NCBI GenBank assembly: GCA_024195585.1
Contig: SWBL01000151.1
Coordinates: 50,942 to 114,941 of the forward strand
DNA length: 64,000 nucleotides
Direction: 5' to 3'
Source of the DNA: Aureobasidium sp. EXF-3400
Lineage: Eukaryota > Ascomycota > Dothideomycetes > Dothideales > Saccotheciaceae
The position numbers and the translations under genes are program-made. A model generated the notes under the pieces. The model was not told the origin of the DNA. It saw only the letters and a program-made list of their open reading frames with translations, and did no database searches. Shown here one piece after another: positions 32,558 to 43,800 of this stretch. Position 1 is the stretch's first letter, and each line of letters opens with the position of its first letter.

Positions 32558-33939
32558 ATGTCAGACAAGCAAGCACCAATCTTCATCCTTGGTGGCGGCG
32601 CGTGGGGCCTCTCGACCGGGCTGCATCTGAGCCGCGCTGGTCATACAAACATCACAGTCTTCGAACGAGCAGAGACGATACCGTCACCATACTCGGCAGC
32701 TTATGATCTGAACAAGATCATACGGCCCGGGTACGAAGACTCGTTCTACACAGACTTGGCTCTTGTAAGTTGCGGCGTTTCCAGGTGCCTAATATCAAAA
32801 TTCCGCTGACGAAAACGATGAAGGAAGCCATAGAAGCCTGGAAGACGCCGCTGTTTGGCCCTTACTTCCATCAGACCGGCTATATTGTTGCCACGACTGG
32901 CGCTGCTCCCCCAAAAGCCATTCATCATCTACAGGCTGCTCTTGAGACTATACAAGCGAATCCCGTGTTCAAGTATAAGATAACACCTTTGACTGGGAAG
33001 AAAGAATTCCAAGACTTCGCATGGCAGTTTTCGGGCCCGCTGAACGGCTTCCAGGGCTACTTCAACCGCCTAGCAGGTTACGCTCACTCCTCGAATGCAC
33101 TTCATGGTATCTGGCTGTATCTAGCCGCCAACGGTGTAAAGTTCATCCTCGGTGATCGTGCCGGGAAGGTTCAGGAACTGCTGTATGACAGCGATTCACC
33201 TTCTGCTGATCGCCGGTGCATCGGTGTCAGGACTGCGGACGGCAGAGTTCATTATTCTAAGACTACCATCTGTGCTCTGGGTGCTCACGCTGCTTCCCTA
33301 ATCCCGAGTCTGGGCCGCTTCGCGATAGCTAGGTGCTGGTCTGTCGCGCATGTACAGCTGACTGCATCCGAGGTCGATCTTCTGCGTGGTCTGCCAACAA
33401 CCAACGTGCGTGATTTGGGCTTCTTCTTCGAACCGGATCCCGAGACACGCCTCTTCAAGCTTTGCCCTCTTGGTGCGGGCTATACCAACACACTAGAGTC
33501 TGGCTTGTCTATCCCACCAGCTGATCGGCTGCCACCTCCGCAGGACTTCATTCCAGCTGCTGACGAACTTAAGCTGCGTAAACTTCTACAAGAAGTGTTC
33601 CCTTGGATGGCAGACCGACCTTTCGTCGACCAGAAATTATGCTGGTTCGCGGATACGATCGATTCGGACTTTTGCATAGACTTTGTGCCAAATTCGCAGA
33701 AGTCACTTGTGGTCCTGTCAGGCGACTCCGGACATGGTTTCAAGATGATGCCAACCCTCGGCTCGTGGGTGGTGCATTTATTGGAACGCGAAGAGCAGAC
33801 TGAAGCCCGTTGGCGCTGGAAGGACATCGATACCAGATCACAGGATTGGGCCGCCGCAGTGAGCTGGCGTATCGGCGAGACAAAGGAGCTCAAGGATCTG
33901 ATAGCAGATAAGAAGCGACAGGAACAAGCACGATTGTAG
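32558..33939 (+). CDS. FAD-dependent amine/imino-acid oxidase (sarcosine/fructosyl-amine oxidase type)
   Basis: Flavoprotein of the DAO/MSOX superfamily, 440 aa. Exons are 32558-32764 and 32824-33939 (59-nt intron). The N-terminal FAD fold is FILGGGAWGLSTGLHLSRAG with the acidic strand end TVFER. The family block YDLNKIIRPGYEDSFYTDLA follows, as in fructosyl-amino-acid and L-pipecolate/saccharopine oxidases. The Cys in KLCWFADTIDSDFCID corresponds to the flavin-linking cysteine of that group. The C-terminal FAD contact is SGDSGHGFKMMPTLG. Members oxidise secondary amines and cyclic imino acids. In this setting N-methylproline, pipecolate, a glycated amino acid or a hydroxyproline isomer are candidates. 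There is no obvious C-terminal peroxisomal tripeptide (it ends QARL; ARL is a weak PTS1 variant). Confidence 0.88.
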
Positions 33940-34311
33940 TTCTGGTCATGAATTCAAAGCTGCCTGGTCAGGTCAAGATTCATTCGAACTAAGAGCTCAT
34001 TTCTCTTTGAGATTCTGCGAATAAAAGTTAAAGACAATATCTAGATACGTCACTCTATGCGAACCAGTATGTATGCGTGTGATGCGATCAAGATCAAATT
34101 TTACAAGTTTCAACGGACTTGGTGACAAGGCCGTGCTCGTCCACTGACTCGTCCTGCTATCATAATAGATACTTGACATGTATCATCTTGTTGTCTCTGA
34201 CATCAGATCTGGGTACGAGTCACTGTCCATCTGCTATGTCAGAGTACGTGAGCCACAACGGTCAAACCACATGCAATCTTCATGAACGTTTGTATCCTTC
34301 CGCCAGCACAA
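33940..34311. other. no gene seen
   Basis: A 372-base convergent interval between the flavoenzyme (+) and the P450 remnant (-). It marks the likely right border of the proline/hydroxyproline cluster. Confidence 0.5.
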
Positions 34312-36149
34312 TCACTGTGAGTTCTTTCTGGCAGCTTTGTCAGTCAACACTTGCACCCGCATCCCAGGACTTGACTTTGACGGCTCTCCAATGAAGCAGT
34401 CTCTGGAATATGCCACGTCACGTTCCCAGGTGGTGTCGAACAACTCAAATTCGAAGCGGTTCAGCAGTGCTGCCAACGCCAAGTATATTTCGCCATAGGC
34501 AAAACTCAGAAGCAAGTCAGCTTGAAAATTGTTTCTTCAGGGGATATGCTACTTACTCCATGCCGATACACATCCTGGTACCTTTCCCAAAGGGCACGAA
34601 CATGCGATTCTGATAGTCAGTGGCATTGAACCATCGATCAGGTTTGAACTTGAGAGGCTCCGAATAGATATCTCCATTATGCAAGATATCAGGTTGGCTC
34701 ATACTGATCGGGGTGCCAGCCGGGATGGTCCATTCATTGTAAGCGAGGTCTTTTGTCAAGATCAGAGGCAGTCTCGATGTCACTGCTGCTCGAAGACGCA
34801 GAGACTCTCGAATAGAAGCAGAAAACCACGGCAGGCTTTCAAGTATCTTGGCCTCTGGACAATCATTCGAACTTTCAGATACTCCTGCAATCTCGACTTT
34901 CACTTTTTCAAGGATGTCGGGATTGTTCAGAAGATGAAACATGGTGTGAGCGAGAAGTCTAGATCCTGTTTCACTGCCAGCAAAAAGCACCCCAAGACCT
35001 TCTTGATACATCCGCTGGAAATTTTTCTCATCCTTGACAAGCTGGCTTTGGTCGATAGCATGGAACAAAGTCTTGGGCTTGATTTTTCCTTTCTCCTCAG
35101 CGAGATCGCTCAAACTGGAAGTCGAGTTCTGGCTGACATAGTTCGAGACAATGTCCTTCATGAGCTACCAATGCTGTCAGTCAGCTGATGAATTGAAGAG
35201 GCCACCGGAGGATGCAATACATACCGCATGTGTTCCAAGCAAGCCCGCGATGTCTGGCAAGAACTTCGTCAAGACTGGCTCGAGCAGAACATGAGGTAAT
35301 GCAAGCAACTTTGCATTGAGCCAAGGAAATTGCTTGCAGAATGGAGTGGCTTGCGCGACTGCTACTATAGAATGTCTCCAAGCTTCTGCCTTCTTCTTAT
35401 TGTTTTGGTAGTTTGTTTTGATGTCAAACATGTAATCGTAGATCACGTCAGTCGTGTAAGCAAGGAACGTCTTCTCTAGATCCAAGGGTTCTGGAGAGTC
35501 AACATTGGCAGCAAACACATCGACTAGCATAAGAACATGAGGTCGTATCAAGTCTTGCGCACTGGCGACAGCTCGCTTTGAGAACATGGGCGATATGGCT
35601 ACCCTTCGACGCCGATGAAGGTCATGAGCTATTGTTCCATGGACTGAGATATGCTATCTTTAGTAGGACTCAGGACACCCAGCACTATATTACTCATTGC
35701 TCCAAGGTAATGCAACCAGCTCTGTAGCGGGAAGATACTTGTTCCTCTTGGGTTGGGTTGGGTGCATACAAAGTATCGAAGAAGCTCGGATCGCGGATGT
35801 GGATCTAGTCAGGATTTGGTCGGACAATTGGGCCTTCAAGGTGTTAGGTAGTTCGAGATCTGACAGTGTCTTCTCGAAACTTACCATATTGGTCGTGCAT
35901 TCGATTGAGCTCACGGAAGAATTGGCCTCCGGGACTTTGGACAATGTCGTAATAGAATTCGTACTATTTTGTGATTGCAGCTAACTTGGGTCCTGGAAAC
36001 CGAGCAAGAGGATGGCAGAAGAGGCGATAAACACATTCGCTCAGCATGTAAAGAATCAGCACACAGAGAAGTGCAAAGAGCCATGCAGTGTAAGTCATCG
36101 GGAAATGACGAGAAATTTCGTTTAACTTCATCTCCCGTGTTGTGTACAT
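34312..36149 (-). pseudogene. cytochrome P450 with two in-frame stops
   Basis: A fungal microsomal P450, recognisable throughout. The membrane anchor and hinge come first ([19 protein letters not shown], then [15 protein letters not shown]), followed by [19 protein letters not shown], the C-helix HDLHRRRRVAISPMFSKR, the I-helix [11 protein letters not shown], ExxR as ESLRLR, FKPDRWF and the heme loop [13 protein letters not shown]. Two stops interrupt it: TAG at 35966-35964, where the family has Trp (K-W-YEFYY), and TAG at 35807-35805 after NPD, where Glu precedes IHIRDPSFFDTLYA. Between that block and the C-helix the frame also changes and no clean splice solution exists. Downstream exons (35643-35225, 35164-34557, 34504-34312) remain open and spliceable. 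This indicates recent inactivation. Confidence 0.82.
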
Positions 36150-36964
36150 AGGATGTCTTCCCTGAGCGTAAAGTCAGTGATGATGAATATCATTCCTCAC
36201 GGGCTAAGCAAAATCATAAGGACCCATGATCGCAGATCCTCTTGTTTTCGTCATATCTAGTTGAACTGTCAAGCGAGATAAGGGCTGCAGGTCTACTATG
36301 TTGTTTTCCGACTCTACCGACAAATCACCCAATACGCAGCCTCGAGATCCTCGATCATGAGGTTTCTTTCGGCACTCAAGGCCGACGACGTTGAAACCTC
36401 ATAATCCATTCAACGCTTCGTTGATCTCGTCGCCTTGTTAGACCAGTCAGCTTGTAGAAGCACTCGCACTGCTATCATTCACCGTGTTGGGCCAGCCGCT
36501 TTGCACGCCACCAACAAACGTATTTGTGAACACGCATTGTGTATCTGTTGCTTCACTACCCAATCATATTTCTCAAAGCAAAGGTGCGCATGGCTGTGAA
36601 ATTTGGCTGGGTGATTTCGTATTTGTTGCATGGTGCGTCGCTTGCCAATTGCTTATCTCGGAATCTCGGAAACACCTGCGTTGTATTACAATCCTTGCTA
36701 ACGCAGATGCATGGACATGCGCACTATCTAACAATAGTTTTCTGACCCGTTTAAACCGAAGCCCGCAGCTGACTCATTTCGTATTTGTTGGAGGTGCATT
36801 AGTGAATCGTCCGATTGGTCAAAAATGAGAGATAGGCAGACAGGCATCTCTGTCGTATGTGTGTATTCATGGAAATCCGCTGACCTTTCAAGCTCATATT
36901 CTCATGCCAGCCAGCACTCACAGTGTATGAACTTACGCTTCTTGACACTTGTATCCATCCTACC
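36150..36964. other. P450/terpene-cyclase intergenic region
   Basis: An 815-base region between divergent genes, presumably their former shared promoter. It has short ORFs without features. Confidence 0.4.
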
Positions 36965-38353
36965 ATGTCCGAAATCGTTCAGAGAGCTTCTTGCGATCCT
37001 AGACCCCTCGACGACCTCAGAGCCGATCTCTCGAAACAACTCAAGTCTGGTTCCTTTTACATTCCCGATCTACGAAGTGCCTACAAGGATTGGCCGGAAG
37101 ATGTCAACCCTCACTACCCCGACTTCAAGGAGGCTTTGACCAAGCGAATTGAAGAGTTGGGTTGTGATCTATACACTTGGAAGTATTTCTGACACTCTCA
37201 GCTTTTATCCTCCTCAGCGGGCCGCGGAGTTGATCAAGGGCGACTATGCTCTCCTTGCCTCGATGTGGTGGCCAAGAGCCAGTACAGAACGTCTGAAAAG
37301 CTGTACTTTCTTCCTCTTGTGGCTGTTCACATGGGACGACGACGCGGAGTTGTTCGTCGACATCGACAAGGCGAATGCTTGCAGAGAAGAATGCTACCAC
37401 TTCCTCAGGTATGCTTTGGGTGTGGGTAATGGAGAAACTGCTGGATACAACTTTGATCAAACTCCTCCTCAACGACCGATCATCCGCAGTGTTGAGATCA
37501 TCGGATCCGACTTGAGCAAGGTTTATGACGAAGGTGATACTCACTTCGAAGAGAAGATGCTATGGACTTCACGAGATACTGACACGATATCTCAGATCAG
37601 ATCATGTGTTTCGTTGAAGAGATTTACTACTACATGGAAAGTCAACAGAGAGAACAGAGGCGCAAGCTGACTAGCATCATACCAACACCTGAACAATACT
37701 GGGAGACTAGACTTGGCACTAGTGCAGCAACTTCGACGCTTGCTTTGAATGAGTGGGTCCTCTGACAGTCTTGTTCCTCTGACGACGGAGCTAATCAGGT
37801 CTACCAGGTTCGCAGACAACCAGTCTTTGCCCAGATGGGTCATGGAACATCCTAGAATGATCGACATCTGGCGCGAAGTCAACTTGAGCATGTCTTTGTC
37901 CAACGATATTCTTTCTCTGAAGAAGGAGATCAAACATGGAGACATTGACAACATTGTGCCCGTTCTTGTTTTCAACAGAAACATGACAGTCCAAGAGGCC
38001 ATTGCTGTAAGGGTATCTTGATCCAACTCTAGTCTGATGTGCCTGACAAACGCTTTTTTTTAGGACACATGCACCCAACTGCAGAAGAACACCGACCGAT
38101 TTGACCTATGGAGTGACGAACTCTGTGCTGTCGTAAAAGTAGACCAGCCAGATATTCTAGAACATGTTAAGAGTTTCATCACTGGTTGTAAGTACAACCA
38201 GATGGCGAATTTGATGTGGAGGTGAGTCTTATAATGCTGCTTGATCTCTCCGCTTCTATACTTATACAGTCTTACAGTCTGAAAACTTCCCGATACGGTC
38301 TGGCAGGCATACCTCGTGACGAGCATGGGGGCATGACTATTGTTGTGGATTAA
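36965..38353 (+). pseudogene. class I terpene (sesquiterpene-type) cyclase with a frameshift
   Basis: Fungal terpene synthase of the isoprenoid-synthase fold, which cyclises a prenyl diphosphate using Mg2+. The metal-binding motifs are present: the aspartate-rich WLFTWDDDAELF and the NSE triad NDILSLKKE, with the terminal motif W-SLKTSRY. The first part (from MSEIVQRASCD) is in one frame up to CDLYTWKYF, then TGA at 37190-37192. The sequence continues one frame over as SDTLSFYPPQRAAELIKGDY, so about two bases are missing near 37186-37190. The remaining splice structure is sound: exon ends 37533, 37596-37752, 37799-38006, 38064-38221 and 38278-38353. No intron can repair the shift. It is either a pseudogene or a sequence error; the adjacent broken P450 supports the former. 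Confidence 0.8.
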
Positions 38354-38460
38354 ACATATGTTTGGAATGACGAAATTGAAATTTTTTATTCACCCAGTCA
38401 GTACTGTTGTGTACAGGATGACAGGTCTGCAGCCAGCATCAATTCCTCAGACCAACTCAT

Positions 38461-38781
38461 CTAAGCATTTGGCGTGTTGATATATCCGTCTAGTATCTGG
38501 GAGGCTGTCAAGACATGTGCTCGAGACAGCAAGGTTTTTTCAATCAGAAAGTCGTGGTTGCCACCCACCGGATCTGCACAAGCATCACTGACAACAGTCA
38601 CAACAAAATCTTCCTCTGTTGCAGGAACTGCTGTTCTGAGAACGCATCCCGAAGTACTCAAGCCAGCCATAATCAACGACTTGATGTCACTGCGACGCAT
38701 GAAATCTAAAAGTCCCGGGGACTGTAACGCAGAAACATATCCCGGAGTTTGCGAAACCTGGTAAACAGAGACTTGCAACAC
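38461..38781 (-). pseudogene. isochorismatase-like hydrolase, C-terminal half only
   Basis: The 106-codon frame holds the C-terminal half of a cysteine hydrolase of the isochorismatase/nicotinamidase fold. It contains GYVSALQSPGLLDFMRRSD, then the nucleophile region IMAGLSTSGCVLRTAVPA with the catalytic Cys, and VTVVSDACADPVGGNHDF. The N-terminal strand with the catalytic Asp and the Lys-bearing segment are missing; the next gene's stop codon lies only about 80 bases upstream, so there is no room for them. No ATG begins the frame. It is a remnant. Confidence 0.6.
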
Positions 38782-38862
38782 AAGATTAGCAACAAGGCTA
38801 TTGTAAGGCTACATCAGTTTCGAATTGTGTACGTCCGTGACCATCTTCGAAAAGCCATTGCC

Positions 38863-40522
38863 TTAAACTGAAGACGAGACCGAGCAAAGCATATCCTTCA
38901 ACACCAGAGCCTGCTCAATCTTCATCGTCTTACCAAGCACCTGATACATGTCCTTGACATATCCAAGTATCTCGGGCGTGGTAGTCGAACAATAACCAAC
39001 CACATACAATGGCCACAGAAATCCATATCCGCCCAGAGCATGCATCACAGGCAACTCGCTCACGAAAGCCTCAGGAATAAGCTCTCGGTCTGACTTCGAA
39101 GGTTCGTTTGACGCATTCTGGAGAGTCTGTGGACCTCCAATCTCTGCGGGGTCTTGAATCCGCCTGCCAGGAAGTAAAAAGCCGGTGTAGGATTGCGATC
39201 GCATGAATGGAGGTATACTGGCCAAGATGTGCGTTTGACAGTCACGCATGATACTATGGCAACGGAGTTTGAGATTCTCATACTTGGACTTATCGCCATT
39301 CTGGGATTCGACATGCTGTACCGTCTTGAGGACTGCTTGTCGAAGCAGAATCCTTGACGAATAGAAAGAGTTCCAGACGTAGCTTGTGGCTTGGTCTTTG
39401 TATTGGAGCTCAAAATTTGGCACGCCACCTTTGAGTGCTTTGTCGTCGGGCATTCTTGCAGGCGATAGAATCTCAGCCTTCCCCTGGATGGGCATACCAA
39501 CGAGCGCAGCGGTCATCTCGGCTTCTATACCAGTAGCACGAGCTATTATGTCCTCAGGAGTACCAAATAAGTGGTGTTGGAAAGCGTGATTGGAGTCTGC
39601 GAATTGAAGGCTGACTTGTTGATATCGCGCTGCTGGAATTTCTGGTCTGTATAGAAATTCGAATATTCTGGACTGCAGATCGTAAATGAATGGTGGGATG
39701 GGCAAATCGTTGAGTAGGCAGGTGATATTAATGAATGCAATGACATGCATGGTCAGTATCCGACCATCTGTGTGCTTGATGCCATCAATCCCTCGAAGGC
39801 GAAGTAAAGTGGTGGCACCGTTGATATGTTGCACCCACGCCTCCAGACTACGATTCAAACCACCAGTCAAGGTCTCATAGCTTGTCAGAACAACGATTGC
39901 AAGTAATGTTTCGTCTCGCATCGCTGACTGAGGATCGCTCAAGGCAGTATTGGTAAGCTGGAGTGCTTGCACGTACTGATGGCGCGCAAGATGCGACAAT
40001 CGTGTGTCCGAATGGTACTTGGAGAGACCAGCAATACTGAGAGCTTTAATACTTGCGAAGAGATGTTTATTGCCAACCACTGAGATACTTGGATGAAACT
40101 TGTTGTTGTTCACAACGTAGGTATGAAAGAAGAAAGCCAGACATTGGTCATCATCTCCGAAAGAAGATGAGGCCCGGATGTTGATTGCTGTGGTCAGATT
40201 GCCCGACTGGGAGGATAAACGGGTGCCGTGCGGAACTGCTGGTCGAGTAGAGGATGAAGCAATTTTCACGACTGCTGTTTTTTGGGCTTGTGCCTTGATC
40301 ATTGTTTCAGAGCTCTGATCACATATCCTCAACTCGTTCTTGTCCGGATAGCCGGGGCATAGACGATGCGCGTTCTCGCATCGGCTACATCCTTCAGGCC
40401 GAAGGTCGCACTGTGAGAGTCAAGTGAAGGAAAATCGACCGTAGGAAGAAGAAGAGGAGAACCTTCTTACGTCGTGAACGACACTCGCGACACCCGAGCG
40501 AGGGTTTCCCACGGTAAGGCAT
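38863..40522 (-). CDS. Zn(II)2Cys6 transcription factor
   Basis: Nuclear regulator, 535 aa. A 60-nt first exon (40522-40463) is joined by a 52-nt intron to 40410-38863. The zinc cluster spans the junction: KPSLGCRECRSRRKK continues into CDLRPEGCSRCENAHRLC, and the next residues PGYPDKNELR are typical of the fungal_trans_2 group, in which the rest of the protein has weak similarity but a conserved LSIAGLSKYHSD and AWVQHINGATTLLRLRG. The frame is intact, in contrast to the neighbouring P450, cyclase and isochorismatase fragments. It starts 296 bases from the end of the ABC transporter gene on the same strand. Confidence 0.88.
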
Positions 40523-40818
40523 GTCGCAACGTGCATGCGGATCGCCGTGGTGCTGTACATGTGAAACTTAGAGGTTCGTTGATGATCAGCTGAGACGTGG
40601 TGATGGTTCGAAGGATTCTGTGGCGCAATGCTTACAGGGACCAGGCTCGACGCAGTGACGAACGCGCTCTTCCTATTTCATGCGCCACATCTCCTTCTCG
40701 GTAATCATGGCCGTAGATTGCAGGGCAAGCTCCAAGAACAAGGTGCCCCTAGTGAACAATTGTCGTTGTTCGACAGACAGCGTCTAGTAGTACACAGTAG
40801 GCTTGGGCGATACAGGAT

Positions 40819-43800
40819 TTACATGCGCGGCTTCCCAGTAATTCTTGCGACAAGGTCGTTACCATCTTTGCCACTCATCACCAAACTATAGAATGCACCT
40901 CTAGCCTTCAAAAGCTCACTCGGCGACCCCTGCTCAACAATCTTGCCAGAATCCATCACAACGATCTTGTCAAATGTAGCAACAGTCTTGAGACGATGCG
41001 CCACCACGATCAATGTCTGCTCCGAGTCGGCACGAATGACGGTCTGAATCGCTTCGTCGGTTCTGTCATCTACTGCTGACGTGGCTTCGTCGAGGATGAT
41101 CAGTTTGTGCTTCTGCATTAGTATTCGAGTAAGGCAGAGAAGCTGTCGCTGTCCATGAGAAATATTCTCTCCACCAGAAGCGACTGGAGAATCCAGTGTC
41201 AGCACTCGAGAGATGTCGAGTTGATCCGCTTCTGGACTCGAGATCAACATCACTTGTTGTAATGCTTTCTCCAAAATCCCATCAGAATACTGATTGAAGG
41301 GATCTAGGTTTGTGCGGATCGTGCCTGAGAACAAAGCTGGGCTCTGGGGAATGTAACCTACTCTGCGGCGTAGGTCGCGCAATCTGATTGCAGATGTGTT
41401 GGCGCCGTCGATGGTGATTGTACCTTCTTCGGGTTCAATCATGCGTAGAAGAGCCAAGAGCAACGTTGATTTGCCAGCACCGGTTCGACCCACGATACCT
41501 ACACGTTCACCTGCGCCGATAGTGAGGTTGATATTGTCCAAGACTAGTGGAAGTGTAGTCGAGTATCTCATCTTCAGACCTCGAATCTCAACACGGCCAG
41601 TGGTAGGCCAATCGCTCGCGACTTCGATACCATCTTGTTGCTCAATCTCCAGGTATCGAAACGCTGATATGGCGCCTGCAGCAGTGGCAGACGTCTCAAA
41701 AGCTCCAAAGCCATTGACAGCTTTGAAGATCACACTGGAGAATCGCATGGAGAACGTGAGCGCGAAGCCGAATAGAGGAGGATCGACGATGGCAGATCGT
41801 GAACGAAGGAGCATTACACCCGTACCGAAACTGAACATGATGCCGATCAGAGACATCTGCAACCCGAGCCAACGGTTGGCTATCCAGAAGTAACGTCGTG
41901 CTTTCGACAGGTCGTCGACGTGGTTGTGCATCTGGTCCATGAACGCTTGCGGCGCACCAAAGGCTCTGATCGTTGCAAGTCCAGTCGTAGTGGCAGTAAC
42001 AAGTCCAAGAATCTTGCTGGTAGGCTCGCGATCAGCCCGCTGGACAGTCTTGCGAGCTTTGTTGTAGAGCCTGCCGACCATGGAACTGGCGTACAGACCC
42101 CCTATTACCATCAAGCCAGTATACAGAGACATGTTGAGGCTTGGAGACGTTAGCATGCTTTCTTCTGTACTTAATCTTGTACATACCCAACCACAATTAT
42201 TGTGAAAGTCTCGATGAAGCATTGCGAAAACTCAGACACCAGTGCCATTAACCTATCGTCCATTGCCTGAGAGTCAGAAGAGAATCTCTGTATGAGATCC
42301 CCCGTCGAGACGTTGTCTAGCCAAGCAAGAGGCATGTGAACAACAGTGTCGAGCATACTGTTGAACAGTGCCTCCGATGCTCGCAGATTGCCTGATGCTT
42401 CGAGGAGATTGAAGAGATACTCTGCAATCACAGCAATGGTCGAGCCAACTACAAACATGCCAGCGTGGTACCTGATTGCTGACTCATGCGTTGCTGAATC
42501 TCGACCTTCCAACCTGGCGTTCTTCAATGTCCATGTCGGGAGAGTGATAAAGATTTGTCGAATTGCAAGGGCTAGAAAGTAGCCCAGTATGAATTTGCGA
42601 CCACCTAGTGCTTCGATATATGTCCAGTAGACTGTCTGTAGAGGTTCGTTGATTCCTGATACTGCCTTCGGCTCTGAAGGGGGATTTTGTTGTTCTTTGT
42701 CCGAGTCTTCTTTTGGGATGTCCTTGGGATTGGGGATCTCGCAATCCGGATCCGAATCCCAGTCAGCTTTGTCAGGCTCAACAAGAATTTGTCGAACCAA
42801 ATTCGATGCCAAAATACTTTCGACCTGAACTGTGCCGTCTACAACACGAACGGCGTAGTCTGCTTTTGGCTTGCAAAGCGTGAGCTGGTGAGTGGCCAAG
42901 ATCCGGGTTCGTCCTTCTCCAAGAGGGCCAGACAAAGCATCGAGGACATGTATGGCCACATGAGTGTCTAGAGCCGAGAGTATGTCATCCATAAGAATCA
43001 TCGTTGCCTCTGAATAGAGCGCTCTTGCAAGAGATATCCTCGCACGCTGTCCTCCGCTCACTTTTACTCCTTGTGGGCCCATCAGGGTTTCATCGCCGTT
43101 CGCAAGTAACTCTAGGTCCTGAACCAGAGCACATGCTTCCAGCACGCTGTCGTATCGTGCCTTGTTGAAACTTCCTCCGAACAGTACGTTGTCCTTGATA
43201 CTCATGCTCTGAAGCCAAGGCGTTTGAGTAACAAAGGCAACAGGAAACCCGTGAGCTGAGCATGGTGCCTCGATGGCTCCATTAAGTAGTTCGGCCTCTC
43301 CGAGCATTGCGGCGAGCATCAGACTCTTGCCACTTCCTGTGTCGCCGTGAATGATACTTAACTTCCCGGCAGGGAAGCGGACGTTCACATCCTTCAACTT
43401 GAACCTCGAGCTTGTGTTCTGTGCTGCAGATGTGAGAGTCTTGTGGTTAGTTGGCCATTCAAATGTTGCATTTCTGAAGATCACGTCTCCTGAGGCGCTA
43501 CCTTGGAGATAGTCAATGTTCTCGGGAGTTCTCAAAAATGACTCTATGCGGCGAGAACTGTTTCTTGCACTGAGGTAATCCTGGATAACTAGAGGTGCTA
43601 GACCCAAAGTGCCCTGGAGTTGAGGCAAAAGTTCAAGTATCGTAAAGATGACTGAAGCCGATGTTCGACCCTCGAGATATGCATGGGTGAAAATTGAAAC
43701 TCCCGAGACTACCAGAGGCGATGCGGTCTTCCACATGGAGCTGACTGTCTGAGCATGGAAGTCTCGTGCCTCAGCGCGAAGTTCGTCGTCTCTGTACTTC

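Noticed and set aside
35690..35990. Alternative splicing that would remove the two P450 stops
   Set aside because: Available GT/AG pairs either drop conserved residues (GPIVR, IHIRDPSF) or break the frame; no combination restores a family-length protein.
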